This document shows positions 1 through 8,124 of a stretch of 64,000 bases of DNA, piece after piece. The translations under genes and the position numbers were made by a program. The notes beneath the pieces are model-generated. The model saw nothing but the letters and a program-made list of their open reading frames with translations, had not been told where the DNA came from and did no database searches. Each line of letters begins with the position of its first letter. The stretch's first letter is position 1. The DNA is from Variovorax saccharolyticus (lineage in GTDB: Bacteria; Pseudomonadota; Gammaproteobacteria; Burkholderiales; Burkholderiaceae_C). The stretch lies in assembly GCF_030316765.1 (NCBI RefSeq), contig NZ_JASZYT010000013.1, forward strand, positions 113,213 to 177,212, written 5' to 3'.

Positions 1-258
1 GGCGCCCAGGCGTTCCGTCGCCATGACTTCTCCGCCGTGCCTGGACGGCTCGAATGCCTTCAGTTTCTGGGCCAGGGACAACTTGGGTTCGCCAGCGACA
101 CGCAGAAAGATGCCGCCCTCGACGACTTCGACGGTGATCGGCATGCCCCGCGCCAGCCGTGCCGCCCGGGCGACCGGCGCAGTCAGGCGCACGGCCAGCC
201 CGTTGCCCCATTCCTGCACGGTCTGCTCGGCTTTGACGTTGATGTTGACGGCGGGCAT
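1..258 (-). CDS. MazE/AbrB-type antitoxin, C-terminus cut by window edge
   Basis: This minus-strand frame is open from an ATG at 258 to the left edge, so 86 codons are visible and the end is missing. The N-terminal half has the swapped-hairpin pattern of MazE/SpoVT-AbrB proteins: a tryptophan-glycine-asparagine turn (EWGNGLAVRLTAPVARAA), then a strand with TVEVVEGGIFLRV. The tail, with LSLAQKLKAFEPSRHGGE, resembles the toxin-binding end of MazE antitoxins. The start is chosen because GGAG lies 6 bases upstream; an in-frame ATG at 273 has no comparable site. A toxin partner (MazF/PemK) would be expected just beyond the window. AbrB family is fairly sure; pairing with a toxin is inference. Confidence 0.75.
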   Translation of the reverse strand, partial: MPAVNINVKAEQTVQEWGNGLAVRLTAPVARAARLARGMPITVEVVEGGIFLRVAGEPKLSLAQKLKAFEPSRHGGEVMATERLGA

Positions 259-287
259 CGGAACTCCATTCATCTGGATCGCGTACT

Positions 288-947
288 CTACCTTCGCGGC
301 CTTGTTGTGTCAACATGTTGAAACGTCTGCGCCGGGACACCCGCCTTGCTGACGATCGTCATCTCGCGATCGTTGGCGGTGACCTCGAACAGCGACAGCA
401 GTTCCTGGCCGAGCAGGGCGGTCGACGACTTGCTGTCCAGCGGCCCGACGACCACCGTGGCCTGCGGAACCCGGAACGGCCCGAAGGTTGCCGGCACCCC
501 CTGGATGCGCCGCCCCTCGATCACGCCGCCGCGGGTCTGCACATGGGCCGGCGCGCCACCGATCAGATTGGCGCGCGCCGCGAAGTCCTCGGTGACGACG
601 ACGCCGGCGTCCACGGTCGCGCCCTTGTCGATCACGAATTGCACCGGGAAGCCGTTGACCGAGCCGCGGATCCAGAAGCGGCCGTCTTCGCCGATCGGAA
701 CCGTGATCTGCCGGCTGCCGTCGATGGCGATGTCCTGCGATTTGGCACTGCCGCCCGCGGGGTCGACCAGCACGCAGCCGCTGGATTTGAGCTGCGACTG
801 GCTGCTCCCCGGCGGCATGTTGGTGTAGGTCTTGCCGCATTTGAAGATCGGCTCGGCGGCGGCCGCCGACGGCAGCGCCAGAACGCAGGCGGCCAGGGCC
901 GCACAGCCCGCGAGATGGCGCAGCATGGGGATCGTTGCTTCGGACAT
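288..947 (-). CDS. Exported retropepsin-like aspartic protease family protein
   Basis: A 219-residue protein with a signal peptide (about residues 8-31, ending in AAAAEP). After it comes a short cysteine-containing segment (KCGKTYTNMPPG) like the DUF4124-type start seen on many betaproteobacterial exported proteins. The rest fits the single-domain retropepsin-like (clan AA, TIGR02281-type) fold: the active-site turn is at residues 107-111 and the flap-closing hydrophobic-Gly motif is ALLGQELLSLF. The active-site triplet reads Asp-Lys-Gly-Ala-Thr instead of the usual Asp-Thr/Ser-Gly-Ala-Thr, so proteolysis is uncertain. Start at 947 has GAGG 6 bases upstream; the longer frame to 1082 runs into the neighbouring gene. 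Confidence 0.75.
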   Translation of the reverse strand: MSEATIPMLRHLAGCAALAACVLALPSAAAAEPIFKCGKTYTNMPPGSSQSQLKSSGCVLVDPAGGSAKSQDIAIDGSRQITVPIGEDGRFWIRGSVNGFPVQFVIDKGATVDAGVVVTEDFAARANLIGGAPAHVQTRGGVIEGRRIQGVPATFGPFRVPQATVVVGPLDSKSSTALLGQELLSLFEVTANDREMTIVSKAGVPAQTFQHVDTTRPRR

Positions 948-1062
948 GGGATACCTCGCATGAGACGACAAGGCGAACGATGCCGCCGCCGGGGGGCTTC
1001 GCGGCGTCAGCCGAAGCCGCCGGCAGCCGAGCGGTCGGCTGGAAGCGCCCGGCGGCGGCGAA

Positions 1063-1827
1063 TCAGCAGCTGACCCCGCCATCGATCACGAGGCTCTGGC
1101 CGGTCATGAAGGCGCCGGCCTGCGAGGCGAGGAACACCGCTGCGCCGGCGATCTCGTCGGGCTCGCCGATGCGCCGCAGCGGCGTGCTGGCGGTGCGGCG
1201 CTGCAGGTTCTCGGGATCGTCCCAGAGCGCCCGCGCGAAGTCGGTCTTGATGAGTCCGGGCGCGATGCAGTTGACCCGCACGTTGTGCGGGCCGTACTCG
1301 ACCGCGAGATTGCGCGCCAGCTGGAAGTCGGCCGCCTTCGAGATGTTGTAGGCACCGATCACCGGCGAGCCGCGCAGGCCGCCGATCGACGACACGATGA
1401 TGATCGAGCCTTCCTTGCGCTCGATCATCTGCGGCACGGCGAAATTGATCAGCCAGTGGTTGGCGATCACGTTGTTCTCGAGGATCTTGCGGAACTGGTC
1501 GTCCTCGATGCTGCCCAGCGGGCCGAAATGAGGGTTCGACGCCGCGTTGCAGACCACGACGTCGATCCGCCCGAGCTGCTCGTTGGTCTGGTCGACCAGG
1601 TGCTTGAGTTCGTGCTTCGACGAAATGTTGGCGGGGATGGAAATGGCCGCGCCGTCGCCCTGCGCGCGGTTGATCTCGTCGCGGACTGCGGCGCAGGCAT
1701 CGGCCTTGCGCGAGGAGATCACGACCCTGGCGCCGTGCTCGGCCAGCCGATGCGCGATCGCGCGGCCGATGCCGCGCGACGAACCCGTGACGATGGCGAC
1801 CTTGCCGGCCAGCGAAAACAATGACAT
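1063..1827 (-). CDS. SDR family NAD(P)-dependent oxidoreductase
   Basis: A 254-residue classical short-chain dehydrogenase/reductase, normal in length. The N-terminal nucleotide loop TGSSRGIG, the NAAS motif, the catalytic serine in IIIVSSIGG and the YNISK (YxxxK) motif are all present, so it should be an active cytoplasmic NAD(P)-dependent oxidoreductase, often annotated as FabG-like or glucose 1-dehydrogenase-like. The substrate cannot be told from sequence. The start at 1827 is chosen because GGAGG lies just upstream and the protein then begins directly with the Rossmann fold. It lies downstream of the Trypco2/trypsin/TPR cluster on the same strand, with only 28 bases to the TPR stop, but there is no functional reason to link them. 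Confidence 0.9.
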   Translation of the reverse strand: MSLFSLAGKVAIVTGSSRGIGRAIAHRLAEHGARVVISSRKADACAAVRDEINRAQGDGAAISIPANISSKHELKHLVDQTNEQLGRIDVVVCNAASNPHFGPLGSIEDDQFRKILENNVIANHWLINFAVPQMIERKEGSIIIVSSIGGLRGSPVIGAYNISKAADFQLARNLAVEYGPHNVRVNCIAPGLIKTDFARALWDDPENLQRRTASTPLRRIGEPDEIAGAAVFLASQAGAFMTGQSLVIDGGVSC

Positions 1828-1855
1828 GGATGCCTCCTTCAACGCGACCGGCCGA

Positions 1856-2575
1856 TCATGCACGCAGGCGCAGCAGCTGCGCCTCCAGCAGATCGACCGC
1901 AGCCTTCAGCGCCGATGCGCTGCCGATGTCCAGCGCCGCCAGCGGACGCAGCCCCGCCAGGGCGCTCACGTAGGCGAAGTCGGGCGGCCCGAGGCCCAGG
2001 AATTGCGCATAGGCCGCCTCCGGCGCGCTGCGCAGCAGCAGCACCTCGATCATGGCCAGGTCGGCCCAGGCCCAGTAGTCGCCGCGGCGCGGGCCCGCCA
2101 CCTGCTCGCGGATGACAGCGGCGGCCCGGTCGAACTCGGTCGCCAGCTGCAGCGCGGCGATGCCGTCCAGCGCCAGCGGCTGGTCGGCCTGCAGCGCTTT
2201 CGGCGCCAGCAGCAAGCGCGCGATCAGCCGGTTGACCAGGTTGTAGGAATTGGAGATGCCGTAGCGCGGATCGCTCTCGTAGCCATGGCCGGCGTCGTAG
2301 GCCAGCACCGCCAGCTTGAGGTGCGCGATGCGGTCCTCGCCCTCGAGCTCGTCGGCCCAACGGCGCTCGATGCCGCCGGTCAGCCCGAAACAGTCGCAAA
2401 GCTCCGCTGCGCTCCTTGCCGCCAGTTCGGGCAGCGGCGCCTGGACCGCCTCCTCGCCCAGCGCGATGGCCTCCCTGAGCGACGCGAGCGCCCGGGGGTA
2501 GCCCTTGATCCCGCGGTCGCGCTGGTTCTTGGCGCTGGTCTTCAGCTCTCGAATGCGCTCCAGTTCTGGGGTCAT
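1856..2575 (-). CDS. TPR / TRAFs-binding-domain-like protein (conflict cluster)
   Basis: A 239-residue helical protein. The stretch with ELCDCFGLTGGIERRW and the later ISNSYNLVNRLIARLLL match the pattern of the TPR-like 'TRAFs-binding' region found in proteins that carry a deoxyribosyltransferase-like domain (DUF4071-type). It has no enzymatic motif and probably acts as a scaffold or sensor. Its ATG overlaps the TGA of the upstream trypsin gene (ATGA), so translation is coupled. The start at 2575 is chosen for that overlap. Together with the two genes upstream it forms the three-gene cluster discussed in the findings. The family assignment is from pattern memory and moderately sure; the biological role is inference. 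Confidence 0.72.
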   Translation of the reverse strand: MTPELERIRELKTSAKNQRDRGIKGYPRALASLREAIALGEEAVQAPLPELAARSAAELCDCFGLTGGIERRWADELEGEDRIAHLKLAVLAYDAGHGYESDPRYGISNSYNLVNRLIARLLLAPKALQADQPLALDGIAALQLATEFDRAAAVIREQVAGPRRGDYWAWADLAMIEVLLLRSAPEAAYAQFLGLGPPDFAYVSALAGLRPLAALDIGSASALKAAVDLLEAQLLRLRA

Positions 2576-4653
2576 GGTGCGGCTCCGTCCAGGTCGTCGA
2601 GTTCGTCGAGCACTTCGAATATCTGATCGCGCATCGCCTTGAGGTGAGCGCCGGCGGGCGCGGGAAGCCCGAACTGCAACACGTCGTTGCCCAGCTTGCG
2701 CAGCGCCGCGCGCAGGCCGGGATCGCTCGCCCATTGCTCTTTGGGGTGACGCTGCGACAGGTAGCACCAGGCCGCGATCCAGCGCTCCTTGATGCTGTGG
2801 TCCAGATCCTTGCCGTAGCCTGCGTTGGCCGAGTAGAGCAGCGGCGAGCGGCCGCCCGCCTGCGGGTCCTTGCCGAAGGGCGACTCGATGGTGGAACGCA
2901 GCAGGTCGTGCGGTTCGATCGTGATGTGCTCCTGCTTCCAGTCGAAGTGATCGCGGCAGGTGCGGAAGGTGGCGTCGTGCGGCAACGCGGTCGCGGCCAC
3001 CGGAGCGGGCTGCTGGCGCACGATCGCATCGTGCACGCCGAGTGCCGCCGCGATCGCCTCGTCATCGGCGACCGGGTCCTCGGGCGCGGCCCGATAGAGC
3101 GCGGGCGACCACAGGGCCTCCATGCGCTGCAGCTGGACCAGCGCGCCAGGGGCGGCCGCGGCTTCGTGCGCGCTCTGCTCGATCAGCACGACCGCGTCCA
3201 TGTCGGAGCAGGCGAGGCGGACACCGAACTCGAAAAACACGTTGGCGCGCCAGCCGGTCCAGTCGACCAGGCAGGTGCGGGCCCAGCGGATGCCCTCGTA
3301 CAGGGCCTGGCCGACCAGCCGCGGCGATGCCATGTCGAGCATCCGGGCGACCTCGCCGTCCGGATAGTGGGCCAGCACCGAGTTCGACAGGCGCAGCCAG
3401 TTGTCCTCGTGCTCCTTGCCGAAGGAGCACAGCATCAGGACCCGGTCGAGCGCGCTTCGACCCTCGACATCGGTCGACGGAAAGGGGCAGCGAACCGCGT
3501 CGTAGGCCGGCAGATCGAGGTAGGCGGGCTGCGCCGCGAGTTCCTGCCAGCCGCGCTTGATCGCGGCCGGAATCGCGACCAGGGGATGGCGCACATCCTT
3601 GGGCGGGTAGCCGCTGCCGTGGTGGATGAGCCGGGTCTCCTGGATGTTGAACGGCAGCCGCGACAGCTGGTCGTGGGTCAGCACGTCGGCCACGCTGGTC
3701 AAGGTGATGCCGCGGTGCACGACCGCGCGCACCCCCAGGGCCAGCATGACGGCGGGCTCGAAGCCGGTGGCATCGAAGACTGCGACCGGCGCCAGGCACA
3801 GGGCCCTGACGAATCGCAGCCAGTGCCCCGGCGATTCCAGGGCGTCCGCGATCCGGACCCTGACCGCAGCGGGTTCGAAGCGGACACCGGTCGCGGCCTC
3901 CAGCGCCTTCGCCTCCTTGGTGAGTGCGCCGTCGACCCAGTCGGCCAGGCCGGTCTTGCTCTTCTTTCTCTCGGCCTCCACCACCAGCACCCAGGTGCCC
4001 GCCGGCAAAGGATCGAGCCAGGGCTTGGACAGGGCGAGGCGAAAGCCGTGATTCAGCAGCAGAAGGCTGGCCGGCACGGCAGCCAGCCGTCCGCCCTGGA
4101 AGCTCTTCGGCACCTCCTTCACCAGGCCTGCCAGCCGGTCGCCGACGAACACCGGCGCGCCCGAGATGCCGGCCCATTCGTCTGCCGGCGGCGGCGCATC
4201 CACGGTGAGCTCGAGCTCGCGCGCGCCCTGGCCGCCGCCACCGAGCGCTTGCAGCTTGCCGCCCAGGCCGACCGTCTTCCAGGCGATCTTGCCGGCCTGG
4301 TCGACGCTGCCGGCCTTCGGGTAGGCGCTCGAGTGCCACACGGCGTCGTCTTCGAAGGCGGCTTCGACCCAGTTCACCTCGGCCAGCTCGGCCAGGGGCG
4401 CCTCCAGGCGAAGCAGCACGGCGTCGAGGGCAGCGTCGCGCCACACGGGCTGCAGCTGGACCGCGAGCCATTGGGCCGGGTCGTCGGTGCGCACCTCGAG
4501 CCGGGTGAGCTCGAGCTCGGGAACGACATGGCTCGCGGTCAGCACCAGGCCGGCCGTGAGCAGGTACCCGGTGCCTATGCTGTACGACTCGCCCTGCGCG
4601 CCTGTCGATGTGGCCTTGACGAGCACGAGGCGTTCGCGCGCGAGGCCGGCCAC
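2572..4653 (-). CDS. Trypsin-like protease fused to deoxyribosyltransferase-like domain
   Basis: A 693-residue two-part protein without a signal peptide, so cytoplasmic. Residues 1-210 are a trypsin-like serine protease with the full triad: His42 in LLTAGLVLTASHVV, Asp77 in LDAVLLRLE and Ser164 in GISGAPVFVGD. Residues about 225-520 hold a Rossmann-like region with VDWTGWRANVFFEFGVRLA, the pattern typical of nucleoside 2-deoxyribosyltransferase-like domains of conflict systems (D-T/G...NVFYELG). The last 130 residues are helical and unassigned. The start is GTG at 4653, with GGAG 10 bases upstream and only 4 bases after the Trypco2 stop. Proteases of this type are predicted to be released by, or to cleave, partners when infection is sensed; this is family knowledge, not shown here. 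Confidence 0.8.
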   Translation of the reverse strand: MAGLARERLVLVKATSTGAQGESYSIGTGYLLTAGLVLTASHVVPELELTRLEVRTDDPAQWLAVQLQPVWRDAALDAVLLRLEAPLAELAEVNWVEAAFEDDAVWHSSAYPKAGSVDQAGKIAWKTVGLGGKLQALGGGGQGARELELTVDAPPPADEWAGISGAPVFVGDRLAGLVKEVPKSFQGGRLAAVPASLLLLNHGFRLALSKPWLDPLPAGTWVLVVEAERKKSKTGLADWVDGALTKEAKALEAATGVRFEPAAVRVRIADALESPGHWLRFVRALCLAPVAVFDATGFEPAVMLALGVRAVVHRGITLTSVADVLTHDQLSRLPFNIQETRLIHHGSGYPPKDVRHPLVAIPAAIKRGWQELAAQPAYLDLPAYDAVRCPFPSTDVEGRSALDRVLMLCSFGKEHEDNWLRLSNSVLAHYPDGEVARMLDMASPRLVGQALYEGIRWARTCLVDWTGWRANVFFEFGVRLACSDMDAVVLIEQSAHEAAAAPGALVQLQRMEALWSPALYRAAPEDPVADDEAIAAALGVHDAIVRQQPAPVAATALPHDATFRTCRDHFDWKQEHITIEPHDLLRSTIESPFGKDPQAGGRSPLLYSANAGYGKDLDHSIKERWIAAWCYLSQRHPKEQWASDPGLRAALRKLGNDVLQFGLPAPAGAHLKAMRDQIFEVLDELDDLDGAAP

Positions 4654-4657
4654 GTGG

Positions 4658-4996
4658 TCAATCTCCGGACGGCGCCTGCCGGGTGGTCGAGGAGACCCTG
4701 AGGCGGGCTCCCGTGGCCGGGTCCATCGGCGTGAGCGTCAGCTTGAAGGTGTGGGCCGCATCGCGCCCGGCCTCGACATTGGCGCCCGCCTTGACCACCC
4801 AGAAGGCGATGCCGCCTTCGGCCTTCGCCTTCCTCGACACCGCCACCTTGAGTTCGAGCTCGACCTTCTCGATGTCGAACTGCACGGTCTTCTTCGAGCC
4901 CGACTCCAGCGAGGCCTGAAGTTCGCTGCGGAGGTTCTCGAGCATCTCGGCAAGCCCGATGTCCGATCCTTCGGCGGGCGGCTTGTTGTCGGCCAT
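4658..4996 (-). CDS. Trypco2 (trypsin-co-occurring) domain protein
   Basis: A 112-residue protein that is essentially one Trypco2 domain: an amphipathic helix (IGLAEMLENLRSELQAS), then alternating strands with VQFDIEKVELELKVAVSR and a GIAFWVVKAGANVE segment, ending in HTFKLTLTPMDP. This small beta-rich domain was named for its co-occurrence with trypsin-like proteases in predicted NTP-dependent conflict systems, exactly the neighbour seen here. It is the first gene of the cluster; the trypsin gene begins 4 bases after its stop. The start at 4996 has GGGAA upstream and removes an unlikely 21-residue extension. Function in the family is unknown; a role as pseudosubstrate or adaptor of the protease is inference. 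Confidence 0.82.
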   Translation of the reverse strand: MADNKPPAEGSDIGLAEMLENLRSELQASLESGSKKTVQFDIEKVELELKVAVSRKAKAEGGIAFWVVKAGANVEAGRDAAHTFKLTLTPMDPATGARLRVSSTTRQAPSGD

Positions 4997-5114
4997 GGCG
5001 ATTTTCCCAGTCGGGGTGGAACCTCGACGCTTGTACACCGGTTGGGCCTGCCAGCACAAGACGCCCCCGCTTGAGCGACCAGGATGCCTCCGCCTCGGCC
5101 GAAGGCGGGACTCG

Positions 5115-5561
5115 TCAGCCCGGAATGTCCGGCTCGACCAGCTGGGCCAGCGCGATCAGCGACTCCTGCCAGCCCAGGTAGCACATCTCGACCGGAATCA
5201 CTTCGGGGATGCCTTCCTGGACGATGGACAGGTCGGTGCCGCAGGACACGGGGGTCAGCGTCACGCTGGTCTTCATGGTGCCGGGCAGGTTGGGGTCGTC
5301 GAAGGCCGCGTCGTAGGCGATGCGCCGGCCGGGGCTCAGTTCCAGGTATTTGCCGCCGAACGAATGGCTGTGGCCGGTGCCGAAATTGGTGAAGGACATG
5401 CGCCAGGCGCCCCCGACCACGGCCTCCATGGCGTGGACCTGGCCGGTGAATCCGAAGGGCGGCAGCCAGCGCTCGAAAGCCCTGGGTTCGATGAAGGCGC
5501 GATAGAGGCGGTCCGGGGTGGTGCGCAGCACGCGGTGCAGGCGGACGGTATTGGTCGACAT
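5115..5561 (-). CDS. SRPBCC / AHSA1-like family protein
   Basis: A 148-residue protein of the START-like SRPBCC superfamily. It has the usual opening of an activator-of-Hsp90 homologue/polyketide-cyclase type domain (VLRTTPDRLYRAFIEPRAFE, then WLPPFGFTG), a central sheet with GGAWRMSFTN and a C-terminal helix starting YLGWQESLIALAQL. Such domains form a hydrophobic cavity and bind small lipophilic ligands; the ligand is unknown. AGGAG lies 8-9 bases before the ATG at 5561. It is separated by about 120 bases from the Trypco2 gene and by 112 bases from the membrane protein upstream, so it is probably its own transcription unit. Confidence 0.88.
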   Translation of the reverse strand: MSTNTVRLHRVLRTTPDRLYRAFIEPRAFERWLPPFGFTGQVHAMEAVVGGAWRMSFTNFGTGHSHSFGGKYLELSPGRRIAYDAAFDDPNLPGTMKTSVTLTPVSCGTDLSIVQEGIPEVIPVEMCYLGWQESLIALAQLVEPDIPG

Positions 5562-5673
5562 GGATGTGTTCTCCTGATGTGCAGAGGATGACCCTCAGTG
5601 GCACGTCGAACGAGCCTGCGGGAAATCGACATTCCGCAAGATACGGGACAACCCTTGGTCTGGCCGACCGCCC

Positions 5674-5997
5674 TCAGGCCTCGATCGCGTTCAACGCGAG
5701 CCCCCGGCGCTGGCGAAAGCGGGCCCGCAGCAGGGCCGTCGAGCACCACAGCAGCGCGACGTTCGCGGCCAGCCCCAGGCAGACGACGACGGCAGCGCGA
5801 TCCGCGAAGCCCGGGCCGAAATCCAGCAGCAGCAGCAGGAAGGTCCAGGGCAGGGCACACAGGATCGCGAGGGTCAGCAGGAGCCCCTGCTCCGAGGGCC
5901 GCAGCGCCGCCGCGCCCAGCGCGACCGCGAGTGCCGAGAAGGCGCCCGGGAGCCACCATGCGTGGCGATAGATGAGCGGCAGGCGAGGGCTGGACAT
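5674..5997 (-). CDS. Small integral membrane protein, unknown function
   Basis: A 107-residue protein with three predicted membrane segments: around residues 16-31 (WLPGAFSALAVALGAAAL), 38-57 (LLLTLAILCALPWTFLLLLL) and 65-88 (AAVVVCLGLAANVALLWCSTAL). A basic tail follows. It resembles no family I can name. The start at 5997 (MSSPRLPLIYRH) is preferred over an ATG 30 codons upstream because that extension is not hydrophobic and runs into the promoter region of the divergent AhpD-like gene; no strong ribosome binding site is visible. Confidence 0.6.
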   Translation of the reverse strand: MSSPRLPLIYRHAWWLPGAFSALAVALGAAALRPSEQGLLLTLAILCALPWTFLLLLLDFGPGFADRAAVVVCLGLAANVALLWCSTALLRARFRQRRGLALNAIEA

Positions 5998-6184
5998 GGA
6001 GAAATTGTGGGGCGCGCCGGCTTGCGAAGCCTGCGCAATTTCACACACAAAAGGGGAGTCGCGGTGTTTGTCGTTTCGCCCCCACACGCGGGGTCGCTCG
6101 ACGGTGCCGGAAACGGCCGGCTCGGCGCTGCGGCAGAATTCGCCTCAAGGCGAACGCTCGTGTTCGATCTCGGTGGAGTGGCTG

Positions 6185-7273
6185 ATGGCTGTATTGCTGA
6201 GCGAAATCAAATGGGGCGACCCGGTCCTGCCGGCGACCCACGATCTGGAGTGGGAAGCCGAGCTGAAACGCCGCGGCGCCCAGATCCTGGAGGTCGACCG
6301 CCGGGTCGCACCGAACCGCTGGCTGCGCGAGGCAGCCTACGAGGCAACCAACTACGTGCCGATCGCCCTGTCGGAGCGCCTGCACCGCATGGGCAACATG
6401 GTGACGGCACAGGAGAACGCCTGCCGCTACTGCTACGGCGCGAACCGCGCCTACATGAAGGTGCTGGGCTATTCGGAATCCTTCATCCAGCAAGTCGAAC
6501 GCGACGTCCAGACGGCCGAGCTGGACGCCAAGGAACGCGCCTACATCGCCTTCTGCCGGAGCCTCGCGCGCTCGCGGCCGCGCCCGGCCGCGGCCGAACG
6601 CACGGCCCTGCTCGAACTCGGCTACACCCCGGACCAGATCGGCGAGATCGCCTTCGCGATCTCGATCGGGTGCTTCTACAACCGCGTCAGCACCCTGCTG
6701 GCCGTGCCGTCGGAACAGAAGTTCGAGCGCATGGCCAGCGGGCCGTTCCGGTGGGTGCTCCAGCTCGCGCTGCCGCTGATGAAGAAGTTCGGGCCACGCA
6801 GGCCGGTGCAGGCGGCGCCGGATCGGGCCGCCTTGGCCGCCGGCCCCTTCGGCATGGTGGCGGCGCCGCTGGCCGGCCTGCGCGCGGGCGCCGTCATGAA
6901 GGCGGCGCTCGACGGCGCGTTCGAGTCGGGCCGGCTGAGCCGCAGCGCGAAGCTGCTGATGTTCGCCGTGGTCGCGCGCACCCTCGGCTGCCCGCATTGC
7001 GAAGCCGACGCGAACCGGTTGCTGGCCGAAGAGGGGCTGCGCCCGGCGGAGATCGAGAGCGCCATCGCGACGCTGCACTGCCCCCGCCTGGCGCAGCGCG
7101 AAGCCGGGCTGCTGGCCTGGGCGCGCGACACCGTCTACTACGAACCTTCGTCGATCCAGCAAAAGACGCGCGCGCTCGGTGCCGAACTGGGCGACGCCGA
7201 CGCCTTGCTCGAAGCCATCGGCGTGGCATCCCTGGCGAACGGGACCGTCCGGCTGGCCATGCTGCTGGAATGA
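6185..7273 (+). CDS. AhpD-like carboxymuconolactone decarboxylase family protein
   Basis: A 362-residue protein built of two AhpD-like halves. The first (about residues 1-190) carries the CRYCYGA motif, a redox CxxC as in AhpD, inside the usual helix after an ALSERLHRMG segment. The second half has LGCPHCEAD, another CxxC. AhpD-like proteins work as thiol peroxidase reductants or, without the motif, as decarboxylases; here a thiol-redox role is more likely because both CxxC pairs are intact. The start at 6185 has GGAG 9 bases upstream; the open frame further upstream lacks a site. Its stop overlaps the ATG of the cyclase gene (ATGA), so the two are translationally coupled. Confidence 0.85.
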   Translation: MAVLLSEIKWGDPVLPATHDLEWEAELKRRGAQILEVDRRVAPNRWLREAAYEATNYVPIALSERLHRMGNMVTAQENACRYCYGANRAYMKVLGYSESFIQQVERDVQTAELDAKERAYIAFCRSLARSRPRPAAAERTALLELGYTPDQIGEIAFAISIGCFYNRVSTLLAVPSEQKFERMASGPFRWVLQLALPLMKKFGPRRPVQAAPDRAALAAGPFGMVAAPLAGLRAGAVMKAALDGAFESGRLSRSAKLLMFAVVARTLGCPHCEADANRLLAEEGLRPAEIESAIATLHCPRLAQREAGLLAWARDTVYYEPSSIQQKTRALGAELGDADALLEAIGVASLANGTVRLAMLLE

Positions 7274-8052
7274 CGGCGCTGGCCTGGGTCCTTGCCGGGG
7301 TCGGGGCGATCGTCCTCTCGGGCCTGGCGGCGCTGGTGCTGCGCAGCCGGCGCCAGGCCGACCAGCTCGAGAGCCTGCTGCTGGCCGCCGACGAAAGACT
7401 GGAGCGGCTGCAACGCCAGTTCGAGCGCTTCGTGCCGGCCGACGTGGTGGAGCGGCTGACCCGCACCGGTGACGCCTTCACGCCCGAACGACGCCAGGTG
7501 ACGATGCTGTTCGCCGACCTGCGCGGCTTCACCGCCCTGTGCGATCGGCTCGACCCCGCGGTCACGGTGAACATCCTGAACGACTACTTCCGCCACATGA
7601 CGGCGGCCATCGCCCACCACCACGGGCACGTCACGGAGTTCGTGGGCGATGGCCTGCTGGCCCTGTTCGGTGCCATGGAATCCAACCCCTGGCAGGCGCG
7701 GGACGCCGTGCTGGCCGGCGTGGAAATGCGCGCGGCGCTGGCGCGCTACAACGCCACCCTGCGCGAGCAGGGCCTGCCCGAACTGCGCTTCGGCGTCGGC
7801 ATCCACGGCGGGGAAGTGGTGGCGGGCGTGATCGGCACTGCCGGGCTGTCGAAGTTCAGCGTGACCGGCGACCCGATCAACGTCGCCTCCCGGGTCGAGG
7901 GCTTGACCAGCACGTACCAGGTCGATCTGCTGATCACGGAAGACATCCGCCGCACGGTCGGTGACCAGTTCCGCCTGCGCCCCATGCCGCCGGCAAGCGT
8001 CAAGGGCAAGGCGGAGCCGATCCAGACCTACTACGTGGAACCGGGCGAGTGA
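7270..8052 (+). CDS. Membrane-anchored class III nucleotide cyclase
   Basis: A 260-residue protein: one membrane helix (residues 4-25), a short coiled linker (30-55) and a class III cyclase homology domain (70-258). The two metal aspartates are Asp83 in LFADLRGFT and Asp127 in EFVGDGLLALFG; Asn204 and Arg208 in GDPINVASRVE complete the active site. The residue four before Asp127, which is Lys in adenylyl cyclases, is Glu123 here, and the partner specificity position is Ser197. This leaves the choice between ATP and GTP open. The start overlaps the stop of the AhpD-like gene by 4 bases, suggesting that redox state and cyclic nucleotide production are linked. Confidence 0.9.
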   Translation: MTALAWVLAGVGAIVLSGLAALVLRSRRQADQLESLLLAADERLERLQRQFERFVPADVVERLTRTGDAFTPERRQVTMLFADLRGFTALCDRLDPAVTVNILNDYFRHMTAAIAHHHGHVTEFVGDGLLALFGAMESNPWQARDAVLAGVEMRAALARYNATLREQGLPELRFGVGIHGGEVVAGVIGTAGLSKFSVTGDPINVASRVEGLTSTYQVDLLITEDIRRTVGDQFRLRPMPPASVKGKAEPIQTYYVEPGE

Positions 8053-8124
8053 GTAGACCCCTGGCGCGCTTGAACTGCACCCGGCCATGACCTAGGCTTG
8101 CCCGACAACCTGACGGAGACCGGC

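Noticed and set aside
2644..4701. Plus-strand frame of 685 codons opposite the trypsin gene
   Set aside because: Low-complexity Arg/Gln/Gly shadow; the minus-strand gene has a complete protease triad.
5962..8052. Cyclase frame extended upstream to 696 codons
   Set aside because: The extension lies in the AhpD-like gene in another frame; the real start is the coupled ATG at 7270.
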